From Symbiodinium natans (lineage: Eukaryota > Sar > Dinophyceae > Suessiales > Symbiodiniaceae): a DNA stretch of 64,000 bases. The position numbers and the translations under genes are program-made. The notes under the pieces are model-generated. The model did not search any database, was not told the origin of the DNA, and worked only from the letters and a program-made list of their open reading frames with translations. Shown here piece by piece: positions 1-11,385 of the stretch (the stretch's first letter is position 1; every line of letters begins with the position of its first letter). Location of the stretch: NCBI GenBank assembly GCA_905221605.1, contig CAJNDS010000825.1, positions 1 to 64,000 of the forward strand, written 5' to 3'.

Positions 1-2150
1 AAAGAAATTAATGAAATTAATCAATTTCTTTAATTTCTTTAATTTCTCACAGAGAGTCCCAGAAATTAAAGAAATTACAGAAATTAATTAATTTCATTAA
101 TTTCATGAAATTTCTTTAATTTCTTTAATTTCATTAATTTCTTTTAATTAGTCTCGCAAGCCCGAAGGGCTACCGGAATTAATTTCTTTAATTTCTTTAA
201 TTTCTCACAGAGAGGCCCAGAAATTAAAGAAATTAAAGAAATTAATTGGGGTAGCCCCCCCGGCTCACGGGACTAATTAAAATAAATTAAAGAAATTAAT
301 GAAATTAAAGAAATTAAAGAAATTAATTAATTTCTTTAATTTCGCACAGAGAGGCCCAGAAATTAAAGAAATTAATGAAATTATATAATTTCTTTAATTT
401 CTCACGGAGAGGCCCAGAAATTAAAGAAATTAATGAAATTAATTAATTTCTTTAATTTCTTTAATTTCTCACAGAGAGGCCCAGAAATTAAAGAAATTAA
501 AGAAATTAATTGGGGGGCCCCCCCCGGCTCACGGGACTAATTAAAATAAATTAAAGAAATTAATGAAATTAATGAAATTAAAGAAATTAATTGATTTCTT
601 TAATTTCTTTAATTTCGCACAGAGAGGCCCAGAAATTACAGAAATTAATGAAATTAATTAATTTCTGTAATTTCTTTAATTTCTCACAGAGAGGCCCCGA
701 AATTAAAGAAATTAATGAAATTAATTAATTTCTTTAATTTCTTTAATTTTTCACAGAGAGGCCCAGAAATTAAAGAAATTAATTGGGGGGGCCCCCCCGG
801 CTCACGGGACTAATTAAAATAAATTACAGAAATTAATGAAATTAATGAAATTAAAGAAATTAATTAATTTCTTTAATTTCTTTAATTTCGCACAGAGAGG
901 CCCAGAAATTAAAGAAATTAATTTCATTAATTTCTTTAATTTCTTTAATTTCATTAATTTCTTTTAATTAGTCTCGCAAGCCCGAAGGGCTACCGGAATT
1001 AATTTCTTTAATTTCTTTAATTTCTCACAGAGAGGCCCAGAAATTAAAGAAATTAAAGAAATTAATTGGGGGGGCCCCCCCGGCTCACGGGACTAATTAA
1101 AATAAATTAAAGAAATTAATGAAATTAAAGAAATTAAAGAAATTAATTAATTTCTTTAATTTCTTTAATTTCGCACAGAGAGGCCCAGAAATTAAAGAAA
1201 TTAGTGAAATTAATTAATTTCTTTAATTTCTTTAATTTCTCACAGAGAGGCCCAGAAATTAAAGAAATTAATGAAATTAATTAATTTCTTTAATTTCTTT
1301 AATTTCTCACAGAGAGGCCCAGAAATTAAAGAAATTAAAGAAATTAATTAATTTCATTAATTTCTTTAATTTCTTTAATTTCTTTAATTTCTTTAATTTC
1401 TTTAATTTCTTTAATTTCTTTTGATTAGTCTCGCAAGCCCGAAGGGCTACCTGAATTAATTTCTTTAATTTCTTTAATTTCTCACAGAGAGGCCCAGAAA
1501 TTAAAGAAATTAAAGAAATTAATTGGGGTAGCCCCCCCGGCTCACGGGACTAATTAAAATAAATTAAAGAAATTAATGAAATTAAAGAAATTAATTAATT
1601 TCTTTAATTTCTTTAATTTCGCACAGAGAGGCCCAGAAATTAAGGAACTTAATGAAATTAATTAATTTCTTTAATTTCTTTAATTTCTCACAGGGAGGCC
1701 CAGAAATTCAAGAAATTAATGAAATTGACTAATTTCTTTAATTTCTTTAATTTCTCACAGAGAGGCCCAGAAATTAAAGAAATTAAAGAAATTAATTAAT
1801 TTCATTAATTTCTTTAATTTCTTTAATTTCATTAATTTCTTTTAATTAGTCTCGCAAGCCCGAAGGGCTACCGGAATTAATTTCTTTAATTTCTTTAATT
1901 TCTCACAGTGAGGCCCAGAAATTAAAGAAATTAAAGAAATTAATTGGGGGAGCCCCCCCGGCTCACGGGACTAATTAAAATAAATTAAAGAAATTAATGA
2001 AATTAAAGAAATTAATTAATTTCATTAATTTCTTTAATTTCGCACAGAGAGGCCCAGAAATTAAAGAAATTAATGAAATTAATTAATTTCTTTAATTTCA
2101 TTTATTTCCCTAAGAGAGCCCCAGAAATTAAAGAAATTAAAGAAATTAAT
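1..2150. repeat. AT-rich higher-order tandem array with GC hairpin punctuations
   Basis: The stretch is built from short units of the type aaattaaagaaattaa and its complement, so both strands look alike and long foldbacks are possible. They are joined by a conserved spacer, ctcacagagaggcccag. Two GC-rich punctuations recur. One is a G-run/C-run palindrome followed by ggctcacgggactaatt (near 245, 515, 783, 1065, 1517 and 1943). The other is ctcgcaagcccgaagggctac, a GCCC-gaa-GGGC hairpin (near 154, 973, 1424 and 1852). No credible coding frame is present. Confidence 0.9.
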
Positions 2151-2217
2151 AGGTAAATAAATTAAATTCCTCATACAAGTGATATATGTGAAATGGACCC
2201 AAAAGGTCCCTCTCACA

Positions 2218-2354
2218 TATATGTATATATGTATATATGTATATATGTATATATGTATATATGTATATATGTATATATGTATATATGTATATATGTATAT
2301 ATGTATATATGTATATATGTATATATGTATGGTCACCCCCCCCCCCCCCCCCCC
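2218..2354. repeat. TATATG-type microsatellite followed by a C-run
   Basis: An atgtatatat repeat of roughly 110 bp is followed by about 20 consecutive C. The open frames here in both directions are products of the repeat and are not genes. Confidence 0.95.
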
Positions 2355-2970
2355 ATGATCCATATGTATCCTGTTCTTGCTTGTCCTTCTGCACCTGTGC
2401 TTTCTTTACACAGATGGTTGAAGTGAAAAAACATCGGTATTTGCGATACTTTCGTGTCTTGCCACGTCTGAAGCTACAACTTGCTATTGAAGATCTACAC
2501 TTGTAAACAACAGAAATCTACAAACAGAATCCGTTTCTGGATTTGGTTTTGTGTGGTTTGCTAATCTGTGTTTTTCACTCTATAATAGCTTTCAATATAC
2601 ACCTTCTTGAACTGCAACAATATTCATTGGTTAGATACAAATATATACCATTGTATAATGCATAAACATAAAAGAAGAGATGAAGAGGTTTCGAATAAAG
2701 CACCTAACGCAAGAAGCAGACTACATAATGAAGTTAGAGACGAATTCGCAAAGACAGAGACATTCTTACCGGACACGCAAGGACTTAAATTTGCGTATGA
2801 GAATCCTGACGGGATATATCAAAAATGGTTCTATTTTCTACATTGCTGGGACTAAAAGCGGTAGAGATGTTTATGATGAGTGAGAACTTCCTTTATATAA
2901 GACGCAACAGACTCAGCGTTATAAAGATGTAGATAAGTTCATTCAAGATGGTTTTATTGGAATAGACAAT
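2355..2970. other. Unique sequence without a recognisable gene
   Basis: Only small open frames of up to about 82 codons are present, for example 2607-2855 on the + strand. I recognise no domain in them and see no splice or start context that supports them. Nothing else is evident. Confidence 0.5.
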
Positions 2971-2974
2971 TAAA

Positions 2975-3340
2975 GCTCGAATTTTCAACAAAAAAACCGA
3001 ACTTTCAGGATCTACCGGGCTGCTGGAGCCACAGATCCTAAACTTTAGGTTTTTTTGGAAAATTCGAGCCTGCTCGTGTTTGGGCGACCTACTGTGTCAG
3101 TTTTTTTTGGAAACTTCGAGCCGGCTCGAATTTTCCTAAACTGCTTGAAGCTTTAGGTCCCAGAAACTCGAGCAGGCTCGATTTTTCCAAAAAAAAACCG
3201 AACTTTCAGGATCTACCGGGCTGCTGGAGCCACAGATCCTGAAATTTAGGTTCTTTTTGGAAAATTCGAGCCTGCTCGTGTTTGGGCGACCTACTGTGTC
3301 AGGTTTTTTTTTTAAATTCGAGCCGGCTTGAGTTTTATAA
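2975..3340. repeat. ~200 bp tandem duplication with palindromic TCGAGCC/GGCTCGA motifs
   Basis: Two adjacent copies (about 2975-3174 and 3175-3340) share the segment ccgaactttcaggatctacc, a poly-T tract, gcctgctcgtgtttgggcga and a tcgagccggctcga palindrome. They differ by a few substitutions and homopolymer changes. No coding potential is seen. Confidence 0.85.
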
Positions 3341-3505
3341 AAAAAAACCTGATGTTTTCGGGTGTCTTTTACCTTGTTGATGTTAATGACCTGCCTGACT
3401 TGAAACGATATAGGTTTTTATCGGCACTGTCGGTGTTTTTATCGCTAGCCCATAGCCCCCTCTCCTCCCAAGATCCATCTGTTTCGAAGCAGAAACGTGG
3501 ATCAT

Positions 3506-3641
3506 CGGGCGGGGGGGGGGGGGGGGGGGCGGGGGCGGGGAGCATATACATATATATATAGATATATGTATATATATATATATACATGTATATATATATA
3601 TATATGTATGTATTTTATCTATATATATATATATATATATA

Positions 3642-3678
<37 letters not shown>

Positions 3679-3680
3679 AG
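3506..3680. repeat. G-run and (TA)n/(TATATG)n microsatellite
   Basis: A long G-run at 3509-3540 is followed by alternating TA/TATG repeats to about 3676. Predicted proteins across it are low-complexity artefacts. Confidence 0.95.
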
Positions 3681-3689
3681 ATATTACTA

Positions 3690-4030
3690 GAATGTACACG
3701 CGGACCAAGCGGACGAGACCGTGACCGCCCAAAAATGCCCAAAATCGCCCAAGCGGACCAAGCGGACGAGACCGTGACAGCGGAAAACAGCCCAAGCGGA
3801 CCAAGCGGACGAGACCGTGACAGCCGAAAACCGCCCAAGCGAACCAAGCGGACGAGACCGTGACAGCCCAAAACCGCAAAGCGGACCAGGCGGACGAGAC
3901 CGTGACAGCCGATAACCGCCCAAGCGGACCAAGCGGACGAGACCGTGACAGCCCAAAACTGCCCAAGCGGACCAAGTGGACTAGACCGTGACAGCCCAAA
4001 ACCGCGCGAGAGACCGTGACGTTACAAGGA
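3690..4030. repeat. ~42 bp minisatellite, about 8 copies
   Basis: The unit contains aagcggaccaagcggacgag followed by accgtgacagcc. The anchor gagaccgtgac recurs at about 42 bp spacing from 3714 to 4011, with late copies more diverged. Because 42 is a multiple of three, several frames stay open, but this follows from the repeat length and does not indicate a gene. Confidence 0.9.
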
Positions 4031-4166
4031 CCATTGTTGAGGGGTGAGCGGCTCGCATTTCGAAAACCAGACGCTGTCAAACCCTTAACCTAAACCCTAA
4101 ACCCTAAACCCTAAACCCAAAACCCTAAGCCCTAAACCCTAAACCCTAAACCCTAAACCCTAAACC

Positions 4167-4241
4167 CTGCTTCAAGGCCTCGGCAGTCATCTCCGAATCC
4201 CTGACCCTGGCCTCAATTTGGTGGAGGGCTTGACTCAACTG
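4167..4241 (-). CDS. Exon-like island on the minus strand
   Basis: Read on the minus strand this gives LSQALHQIEARVRDSEMTAE followed by ALKQ, a helix-forming peptide. It begins after a CAG-like acceptor context and ends at CAG directly followed by GGTTTAGGG, so on its own strand it obeys the same boundary rule as the plus-strand islands. Its family is not recognised. It could be a chance open frame. Confidence 0.35.
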
Positions 4242-4515
4242 GACCGACCTTCAACGGATTTCGTGTCTTTAGTGGGTGCTCTTCAACGGTATAGGGTTTA
4301 GGGTTTAGGGATTAGGGTTTGGGATGTTGCTTTGTGATGTAGAATCAGGGGTTAAGGAGTCATGGCGACACACGGGGGTGTTGTGCAGGTCTTCAGCTCA
4401 GACCTAGTCATGGTGTTTGGGGTTGAAGGTTGGTTTAGGGTTTAGGGTCAAGGTTTCGGGTTTAGGGTTTAGGGTTAGGGTTTAGGGTTTAGGGTTTAGG
4501 GTTTAGGGTTTAGGG

Positions 4516-4605
4516 ACAAGCCTGCCTCTCAGAGCTCAGGACGCTGACCTGCACTCCGGGTACTGCCTTGCAGTCCGCCTCCTTCAAGAACAGTGCCCCC
4601 GGCTG
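4516..4605 (+). CDS. Exon-like island ending at GTTTAGGG
   Basis: The frame reads SLPLRAQDADLHSGYCLAVR and continues LLQEQCPRL. It ends exactly at a GT that starts eight TTTAGGG units. Upstream is another telomere-type run. The composition is codon-like, but no domain is recognised. Confidence 0.4.
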
Positions 4606-6688
4606 GTTTAGGGTTTAGGGTTTAGGGTTTAGGGTTTAGGGTTTAGGGTTTAGGGTTTAGGGCTTCAGGAAGCAACTTCAAGCAACTCTGGGTTGTGTAA
4701 CCCCTTGCTTCCCTCTGGATTGGCAGCGTTTCAAGAACTCATAGAGAAAGCTGGAAGGTTCTCCGGTTTTTGGTGGGGTTCTTACTCGAATTATCTTTCT
4801 TGTTCCTAGATGTGACAGCACGGCTTGCTGAGATCTTTTCTAGATCAGCATGGGTCCAGCGAGCATGACCAAACCCCTCAGCTAGTATGGAAGGGGCGCC
4901 GCCAGGTAAGGTAATTTTCAGATTCTTGACATGAACTCATTTTCACTATTCTGCGTAGAAATCACAGTTTCTTGGCCAAAGTTGGCTCAACCGTTCTTCT
5001 GGCTAGGGCCCATGTTCGCCTTTCCCAACCCGCGCCATAATCAGCTGTCTAAACATTAAGATGCGTGAAATATGAGACAATAATATATCTACGAAACACA
5101 TAATACTGTTTTTTTAATGTTTAGAATACCTAGTAGTAGAGTAGGTAAGCTTTATCCTTTTTGGGGTAGTATAATCCCAACCTTCAACTGAAGACGCTCA
5201 ACACCTCAAACCCTAAACCCTCAACCCTAAACCCTAACCTGAAACCCTGAGCCCTCGCCATCTTCAAGATCTCACTTGAGGCAAAGATGATGGGTGGAGT
5301 GGATCTCTGACCTGCTGCTACGTGGCATCTATGGTGCAGACGCCAGAAGTGTGGGGCATTGGCAATGTAATCTGTGGTTGTTTTGGGTTTAGGGTTTAGG
5401 GGTTAGGGTTAGCATTCAGAGGGTTTAGCGGGTTTGTAGGATTTGGGGCCGATGGCTTTTGAATGATATGTGAAGTGTTTGAGGTCTTTCAGGGGTTCAA
5501 TCACGGCGACACTCACAAAGATGGTTCACACCGCCAGAAACCTTCCTTTTCCGCCGGCAAGACCTCGGGGCCTTGGCCTGCCAAGTGAGGGATTTGCAGC
5601 ATCTCTGATCAAGGGACGAAAGGAGGGGCCCTTATGGGGACCTGGGTTATTTCGGGGCTACTTCGGTATGTCGGGACTCTATCCTTCTGAATCTGAAGAG
5701 CAGCGTTAATCGTCACGGATAGACGTCAGCTTGTGCCTGGGGTAGCTTGAAAGATCTGCCAAACGATGGCAGACGTGGAGATGCAAGTGACTTCCTCGGT
5801 TGCTGGAAGCAACCTGAACATCAACTCTGCCCTTGTTTGGTTCAAGGTTCCCTTATAACGTAAAAAAAAACCCAAAAGCTTACTCAGCCGTTGCTGCACT
5901 TTTCCCTTGTTTAGTAGGAACAAACAAAGTTTAAGATTTTCCCTGGTTATTGGAGAAGTAAGAAGGGGTACCCTTAGTTGATGTGGTTCCTGGGCTGGCA
6001 ACGAGCACTGTAAACGTGGCACTGGGAGATTGGTATAGGGGACACTCTTCTGGACTACTCCGCATACGGACCCGAAACCCAAAACCCTAACCCCAAACCC
6101 GAACCCAAAACCGCAACAGGGCATTTCGGGTTTCAAGGCTCTTAGGGGGTGTGTATGTCACCCAATACGCCTGCTAGGGTGACAAGGAGTCGACCTTAAA
6201 CCATCTCAGGATCCTTAAGATAAACCCGAAACCCTAGACCCTAAACAATAAACCTCATGCCCTAAACCGCAAACCCCAAACCCCAAACCCCAAACCCTAA
6301 ACCCCAAGCCCGATGCTTTGCCCAGAGGTGCTTGGAGTGCCAAGCACAGGCTACCTGGACACGCAGAGGCTGGAGGACTGGCTGTTGGGGTTTAGGGTTC
6401 AGGCGTTTAGGGTTTCGGGTTTAGGGATGTTGGGGTTTTAGGGTCTAGGAATTCAGGATTTTAGGGTTCTAGGGTTTAAGGGTACAGTCTGGAGGACTGG
6501 TTGTTCAGGGTTTTGGGGATGTTAGGGTTGTAGGGTTTAGGGTTTCGGGGTTAGGGTTCTAGGGGGTAGGGTGTTGGGATGTTAAGGGGTAAGGGTTTTG
6601 GGGCTTAGGGTACGGAGAGTTCGAGTTTTAGGGCTTGAAAGGGCAGCCCGTGTTTCAGCCTCGAACATGTTGAGGTTGAGGGTTTTCG
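4606..6688. other. Telomere-type repeat mosaic without a confirmed gene
   Basis: The stretch holds TTTAGGG tracts, degenerate CCCTAAA tracts and short unique pieces. Possible exon fragments are 4720-4765 (LAAFQELIEKAGR) and 4809-4912, which follows ttcttgttcctag and ends at a strong donor-like CAG|GTAAGG. Another is near 6320-6385 (VPSTGYLDTQRLEDWLL). An open frame at 5470-5709 has no recognisable domain. I could not link these into a gene. Confidence 0.4.
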
Positions 6689-6788
6689 CTTGGGATGTTC
6701 ACCCTTCTACTAACAGTCTTTCATAGGTGTCGTCTCCCCAATTATATTCCCTATTAAGGACTGTTCGTAGACGGGGGAACATCACAAG
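6689..6788. mobile_element. MITE-like foldback, family A copy 1
   Basis: Terminal inverted repeats run from cttgggatgttcacccttct to the complement of gacgggggaacatcacaag, and inner arms taacagtc/ggactgtt continue the pairing. It is about 100 bp long with no coding frame. Three relatives lie near 15.1, 24.2 and 43.8 kb. Confidence 0.7.
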
Positions 6789-6813
6789 TTTTAGGGTTTA
6801 GGGTTTAGGGCTC

Positions 6814-6903
6814 CTGCCCGGCAAGGAGTGGGAGGGTGTCTACTGCCCAGCAGCGCGAGACCTGAGCGGCCGGCTGCAGTACCAGCATCTTGGGGGAACA
6901 AGT
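6814..6903 (+). CDS. Exon-like island
   Basis: The open frame reads LPGKEWEGVYCPAARDLSGR then LQYQHLGG between two TTTAGGG tracts. The composition is protein-like, with no recognised family. Boundaries are approximate. Confidence 0.35.
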
Positions 6904-7251
6904 TGGGGTTTAGGGTTCAGGGTTTATACGCCCGTCAACCCAAAACCCCAAACACCAAGACCTACAGGGCGCATGATGCCCAATCCCGGGCAAATCCGGA
7001 CCCAAACCCTCAACCCAAAAACGTTGAACCTTAACTGGGGCATATCCATAGGCCTGCCCCCCAGCCAGGGTTTCCACCCTACGAATCCAAGACCTGACTT
7101 CGTAGGAGGTATTTGGAACTTGGGGGGAAAGCTCCTTGGGGGGATTGCTTGGGGGAGGCCCTAGCCTGAAACCCGAACCCGAAACCCGAAACCCGAAACC
7201 CTAAACCCGAAACCCGAAACCCGAAACCCTAAACCCTCAACCCTAAGCCCT

Positions 7252-7341
7252 ATGACAGAACTTCAGGCAGCGGAGCTCCTTCCGAGCTCCCCGCGCTGGG
7301 AGCTCCACCTTGGAGGGAAACCTGCCCCTTTTCGGGAACAG
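7252..7341 (+). CDS. Exon-like island starting with ATG
   Basis: It begins with ATG just after a CCCTAAG/CCCGAAA tract, reads MTELQAAELLPSSPRWELHL and continues to FREQ. It ends at CAG followed by GGTTTAGGG. It could be a first coding exon; the family is unknown. Confidence 0.4.
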
Positions 7342-7620
7342 GGTTTAGGGTTTAGGGTTTAGCGTTTAGGGTTTAGGGTTCAGGGTTTAGGGTTTAGGGT
7401 TTCGGGCCCTTAGGGTTCAGGGTATAGGGAAGAGGGTTGAGGGTTGAGGGTTGAGGGAAGAGGGTTTAGGGTTTAGGGCCTTTAGGGTATAGGGTTTAGG
7501 GAAGATTAGGGTTGACAGAAGAGGGTTTAGGGTTTAGGGTTGAGGGAAGAGGGTTTAGGGTTTAGGGCTTTGGGAAAATCGGTTGAGGGAAGAGGGTTCA
7601 GGGAATAAGGGCTGGAACAG
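7342..7620. repeat. Degenerate G-strand telomere-type tract
   Basis: Mixed TTTAGGG, TTGAGGG and AAGAGGG units alternate, showing local spread of variant heptamers. No gene is seen. Confidence 0.85.
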
Positions 7621-7978
7621 GAGGCCAGTTAGTCGTGATCAGAGGCTGTAGGACACAAGTGCAAGCATAGCAACGCACGATGTAGAGACATGTTTCAAAA
7701 GCATATGTCATGTATAGAATATATGTGTAGAAGTATATATGTACAAGTACAAGTACATGCGTATGTGTGTGTGTGTATCATGACCCAAAGATGCCCGTGC
7801 GACTAGAGCATTTAAGCCGGACCTTTTATATGAGTGGGGTTCAGGGAAGTCATGTAACTTGTGGGTGTTTCTGTGGACTCTGTGATTGGCTTCTGTGCTT
7901 TTGGGGTGAAGGGGGTTGAGGGGCGGGGGGCAGGGGGGGGGGGTTGAGAGCTTGGCTAAGTGTATAGTCTATCTCCAG

Positions 7979-8200
7979 CCCCTGAGCCACTGAGGTCCTT
8001 CGACTACACCTCGGGGCAGTGGTGCTTGCATGGCGTCGGCTGTGCTGCCAGCACCACAGACGACCCCTTGTCTGGGCTTGCCGGCGCAAGCTGGGAGGTT
8101 GTGGCCGTCACTGACTTCAACGGCCAGTATCAGGCGTCGTCCTCCAGCTCAGGACAGGGCTGCCATCTCTTGGCGCAGGGTGCTGCACGCGAGTATTCTA
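7979..8200 (+). CDS. Longer exon-like island with polypyrimidine acceptor
   Basis: It follows tatagtctatctccag, a plausible branch/acceptor context. The frame reads EPLRSFDYTSGQWCLHGVGC, later LAGASWEVVAVTDFNGQYQA, and stays open to 8403, although the codon-like part seems to fade near 8200. Cys, Ser and Gly are frequent. No family is recognised. Confidence 0.4.
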
Positions 8201-9190
8201 TGAAAGAAACCCAGAAACCCGGTCGGTCCCAAGTGAACAAACAGCTCAGAATGTGGGTCGAGTGGCGCAAGAGCGGGTACCAACAGCGCATGGGCCGGGG
8301 GTTGCGTGTGGAGTTCATGATCCCTGGAACCTGTAAAGGGTTCAGAAATTCGGGCTTGGAGTTGTCAGGTTGGAGGGTTCCTGGGACCGTATGCGCGCTT
8401 TGACGTCGGGGCAAATTTGGGCTTGCTTCTTGCAGGACTTTGTGCTTGGTGCGTGCATGGGCATGCGGTGCGAACCGCGAGCATGTCCTTCAATGTGTCC
8501 CTTGAACATCTGGCCATCTGCCCACGGCAGGAACGCGCACCCGAACCCGGCAAAAGCCGGCCCTCATCCAATTCCACGCTGAGAAGGTGGAAGTGGCTGA
8601 GGAGTGCCTTGGTCTTTTGCTCTCCCTTCGGTTGAGGGTTTAGGGTTTAGGGTTTTTTGGGTTCAAGGCTCCCTGAGAAGGCAACCAATCCGAAAGAAAA
8701 GGGTGCCGCACCCTTATTGTTTTTCTGGCTGCTGGGCTGCCAAGGTGCAAAGAGGAAGTGCCAGACTGGAACACTGTGGGAAAGAGCCTGAGCAGTGAAA
8801 ACCCCTGCTCTTACGTGACAGGCAAGATGGGTGAAGGGCCGATGGGTCAAGACATCCTTTGCCCCAACTCTGTCCTCCGCCGGATTCTGTGCTGTTGCTG
8901 GGGTTTTTGTGGGACGGATGGGAATGTCCTCGACCCCAGTGTCGGGTTATTTTCAGTTATGTTCCCTTTTTGGGGGCTTCGGGTTTAGGATTTCAAGCAA
9001 TGACTCCCTCACTGCCCTCTATCTTCAGACCTTCTGAGACATCTCAGAAACAAGACCGCGAAGTGAGCTGAAATGCCGACACCCCGGTTGCTCCACGAAT
9101 CCGTGGGTCGCTTGTTAGGATCGCCTAGAGGCTCCTGCAAAAAAATGGCACCTAAGCCCAAAACCTGGGAGCCGTTTGGGAACTGCTTCT
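8201..9190. other. Unique sequence with weak exon-like pieces
   Basis: A possible acceptor gcttgcttcttgcag at about 8435 precedes an open frame rich in Cys and Pro (8436-8600). A short TTTAGGG tract lies at 8636-8654. Other open frames here overlap one another in several phases, and I cannot choose among them. Confidence 0.3.
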
Positions 9191-9197
9191 GATACCC

Positions 9198-9284
9198 GAG
9201 CCCTCTGCCTCAGGGAAGAAGGCCGACAGCTATTCAGACTTCGAGCATGAAAAGGGCAAAGGCGCTGCTTGTCCATGCGTCCAT
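9198..9284 (+). CDS. Exon-like island
   Basis: The frame reads EPSASGKKADSYSDFEHEKG followed by KGAACPCVHT, then runs into CCCTAGA/CCCTAAA repeats. The composition is hydrophilic and protein-like. Boundaries and family are unknown. Confidence 0.3.
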
Positions 9285-9379
9285 ACCCTAGACCCTAGAC
9301 CCTAGACCCTACACCCTAAACCCTAAACCCTAAACCCTAACCCTAAAGCTCATTGTTGTAAGGTAAGCCCATTGTAACC

Positions 9380-9588
9380 ATATCTCTCTCACTCTCTCAC
9401 TCTCTCACTCTCTCACTCTCTCCCTCTCTCACTCTCTCACTCTCTCACTCTCTCACTCTCTCACTCTCTCACTCTCTCACTCTCTCACTCTCTCACTCTC
9501 TCACTCTCTCACTCTCTCACTCTCTCACTCTCTCACTCTCTCACTCTCTCACTCTCTCACTCTCTCACTCTCTCACTCTCTCACTCTC

Positions 9589-9676
<88 letters not shown>

Positions 9677-9940
9677 TCTCTCTCTCACTCTCTCACTCTC
9701 TCACTCTCTCACTCTCTCACTCTCTCACTCTCTCACTCTCTCACTCTCTCACTCTCTCACTCTCTCACTCTCTCACTCTCTCACTCTCTCACTCTCTCAC
9801 TCTCTCACTCTCTCACTCTCTCACTCTCCCACTCTCTCACTCTCTCACTCTCTCACTCTCTCACTCTCTCACTCTCTCACTCTCTCACTCACTCTCACTC
9901 GCTCTATCGCTCTCTCTCTCTCTAGCTCTCTCTTTGTCTT
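9380..9940. repeat. (CTCTCACT)n and (CT)n microsatellite
   Basis: An octamer repeat of type tctctcac runs for more than 500 bp, with a pure CT segment near 9592-9670 and a few single-base variants. The strand asymmetry is strict (polypyrimidine). Confidence 0.95.
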
Positions 9941-10216
9941 GAGGTATCTCAACCCCTCACGCGCTGTGCTAGCTGTCGTTGAGGGTTTTCATGAGATCAG
10001 CAAGCTGTGATAAGCCTAGGCACCCTTGATGATGGTGATGATACGTGCTACGAATAAGTCCGAATAGTGCGCCCGGCTTAAATGCGTAGCATGTCGGCGA
10101 CAATTACCCCGAGTAGTCGCAATCATTGCAAATCTTACTCCCTTTTGTCCCCTATCTAAACATACCATAATAACCACCTTTTCTTATTACTAAGGCCCCT
10201 ATAGTATCAATCCCCC

Positions 10217-10344
10217 CTTGGAGGTTCATGATACTTGTGAACCAATGATAACTGTACGTAGAACCCACTTATAAGCCCCTTAAGTGCCCTAATATGGTTA
10301 TAAGTGCAGCTAGAATTGGTTAATAAGCACCATGAACCTCCAAG
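10217..10344. mobile_element. MITE-like foldback, family B copy 1 (complete)
   Basis: The ends cttggaggttcatg and catgaacctccaag are perfect inverted repeats. The inner sequence also pairs (aaccaat...attggtt, then cttataagc-type arms), so almost all 128 bp can fold into one hairpin. There is no coding content. A truncated relative lies at 15,331-15,436. Confidence 0.75.
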
Positions 10345-10616
10345 CCAGTTCGGAGAGGCGCCAACTGGTGGGAGTTTAAAGATGGAAAGCTGGCGACGGT
10401 AGATGACCTCAAGGGTGGGAAAGGCCGCTTGGGGCAAAAATTGGAGGGGGGGGTTTCAGGTTTGTAGGGTTCAAGGTTTAGGGTTTAGGGTTGAGAGGGT
10501 AGAGGGTAGAGGGTTTAGGGCCTAGGGTTTAGGGTCTGGGTTCCCCCCCCCCCCCCTGGTCGGGGCCTCTCTCTCGCTTTGTGGGCGCCTGTTTGGTTTT
10601 GTTTTATCTCAGGGGT

Positions 10617-10749
10617 TCCCCGACTGCCCCCCTCTTTACTCCCCGGGTTCCCCCCCTTAAAGAACCTCAATTAGGCTTACTTCTCCCCAAAAAGGCTTAA
10701 TCATGGGGGGAATCTAGGGGGGGGTAGTATAGAGGGGGGTAGTTGGGGA
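10617..10749. mobile_element. MITE-like foldback, family C copy 1
   Basis: The ends tccccgactgcccccctct and agaggggggtagttgggga are inverted repeats. A second pair (ctccccgggttccccc / gggggaatctagggggg) continues inward. It is about 133 bp long with no gene. A related copy lies near 43.4 kb. Confidence 0.6.
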
Positions 10750-11282
10750 AGCTCATGAGTATCTGGCGGAACCGCTCTGGAGTGTGCTTGACTTGAGGTG
10801 GTGCCGGCTACAGCTATGAGAAGATCTTGAGCCTTGCGTCGCATTGCATCGCGTTCCGCTGTGGTTTAGGGTTTAGGGTTTAGGGTTTAGGGTTTAGGGT
10901 TTAGGGTTTAGGGTTTAGGGTTCGAGTAACCCTAGCAACCCTAGTAGCCCCAGTAACCCCAGTAACCCTAGTAACCCTGCTGAGCTCGAATCTTGAACTT
11001 TTCAGAAGCCCAACAATGGATGCCTTGTGATTCTAAGAGGCCCGGAGCCTTCTTCAGAGGGCTTTTTAAAGCTCAACTCTACGCGCACCCGAAGCTCTCT
11101 GAACCCGAAGCGTGTCGCAGTGTAGCCCACTTAAAACCAAAACCCTAAACCCTAAAACCCCAAACCCCAAACCCCAAACCCTAAACCCTAAACCCTAAAC
11201 TCTAAACCCCAAGCCCTAAACCCTAAACCCTAAACCCTAAGACCCCAAACCAAAACCTAAAACCCCAACAGACTTATCAAGT

Positions 11283-11385
11283 CTCTTCCGTCTCAGGGAC
11301 TGCTGGGAGCGCCAGGAGGAGAGAGAATCCGACATGTCCGAGGCGGCCGCCTGGCTCTTCTCCGTGACGTCGCGACGTGTCGAGG
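11283..11385 (+). CDS. Exon-like island rich in Glu/Arg
   Basis: It lies after a CCCTAAA tract and reads LFRLRDCWERQEERESDMSE followed by AAAWLFSVTSRRVEG. It ends at GTTTCGG shortly before a TTTAGGG tract. The peptide looks like part of a long helix. Confidence 0.45.

Noticed and set aside
2079-2426. Several open frames over the TATATG repeat
   Set aside because: They exist in multiple frames on both strands because the repeat has no stops; the peptide is YIHI-type low complexity.
3383-4080. Long minus-strand open frames (up to 162 codons)
   Set aside because: They follow from the 42 bp minisatellite and TA microsatellite; the protein is a simple repeat of [12 protein letters not shown].
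9380-9940. CRISPR-like regular array
   Set aside because: Direct repeats without unique spacers; it is a simple polypyrimidine microsatellite.
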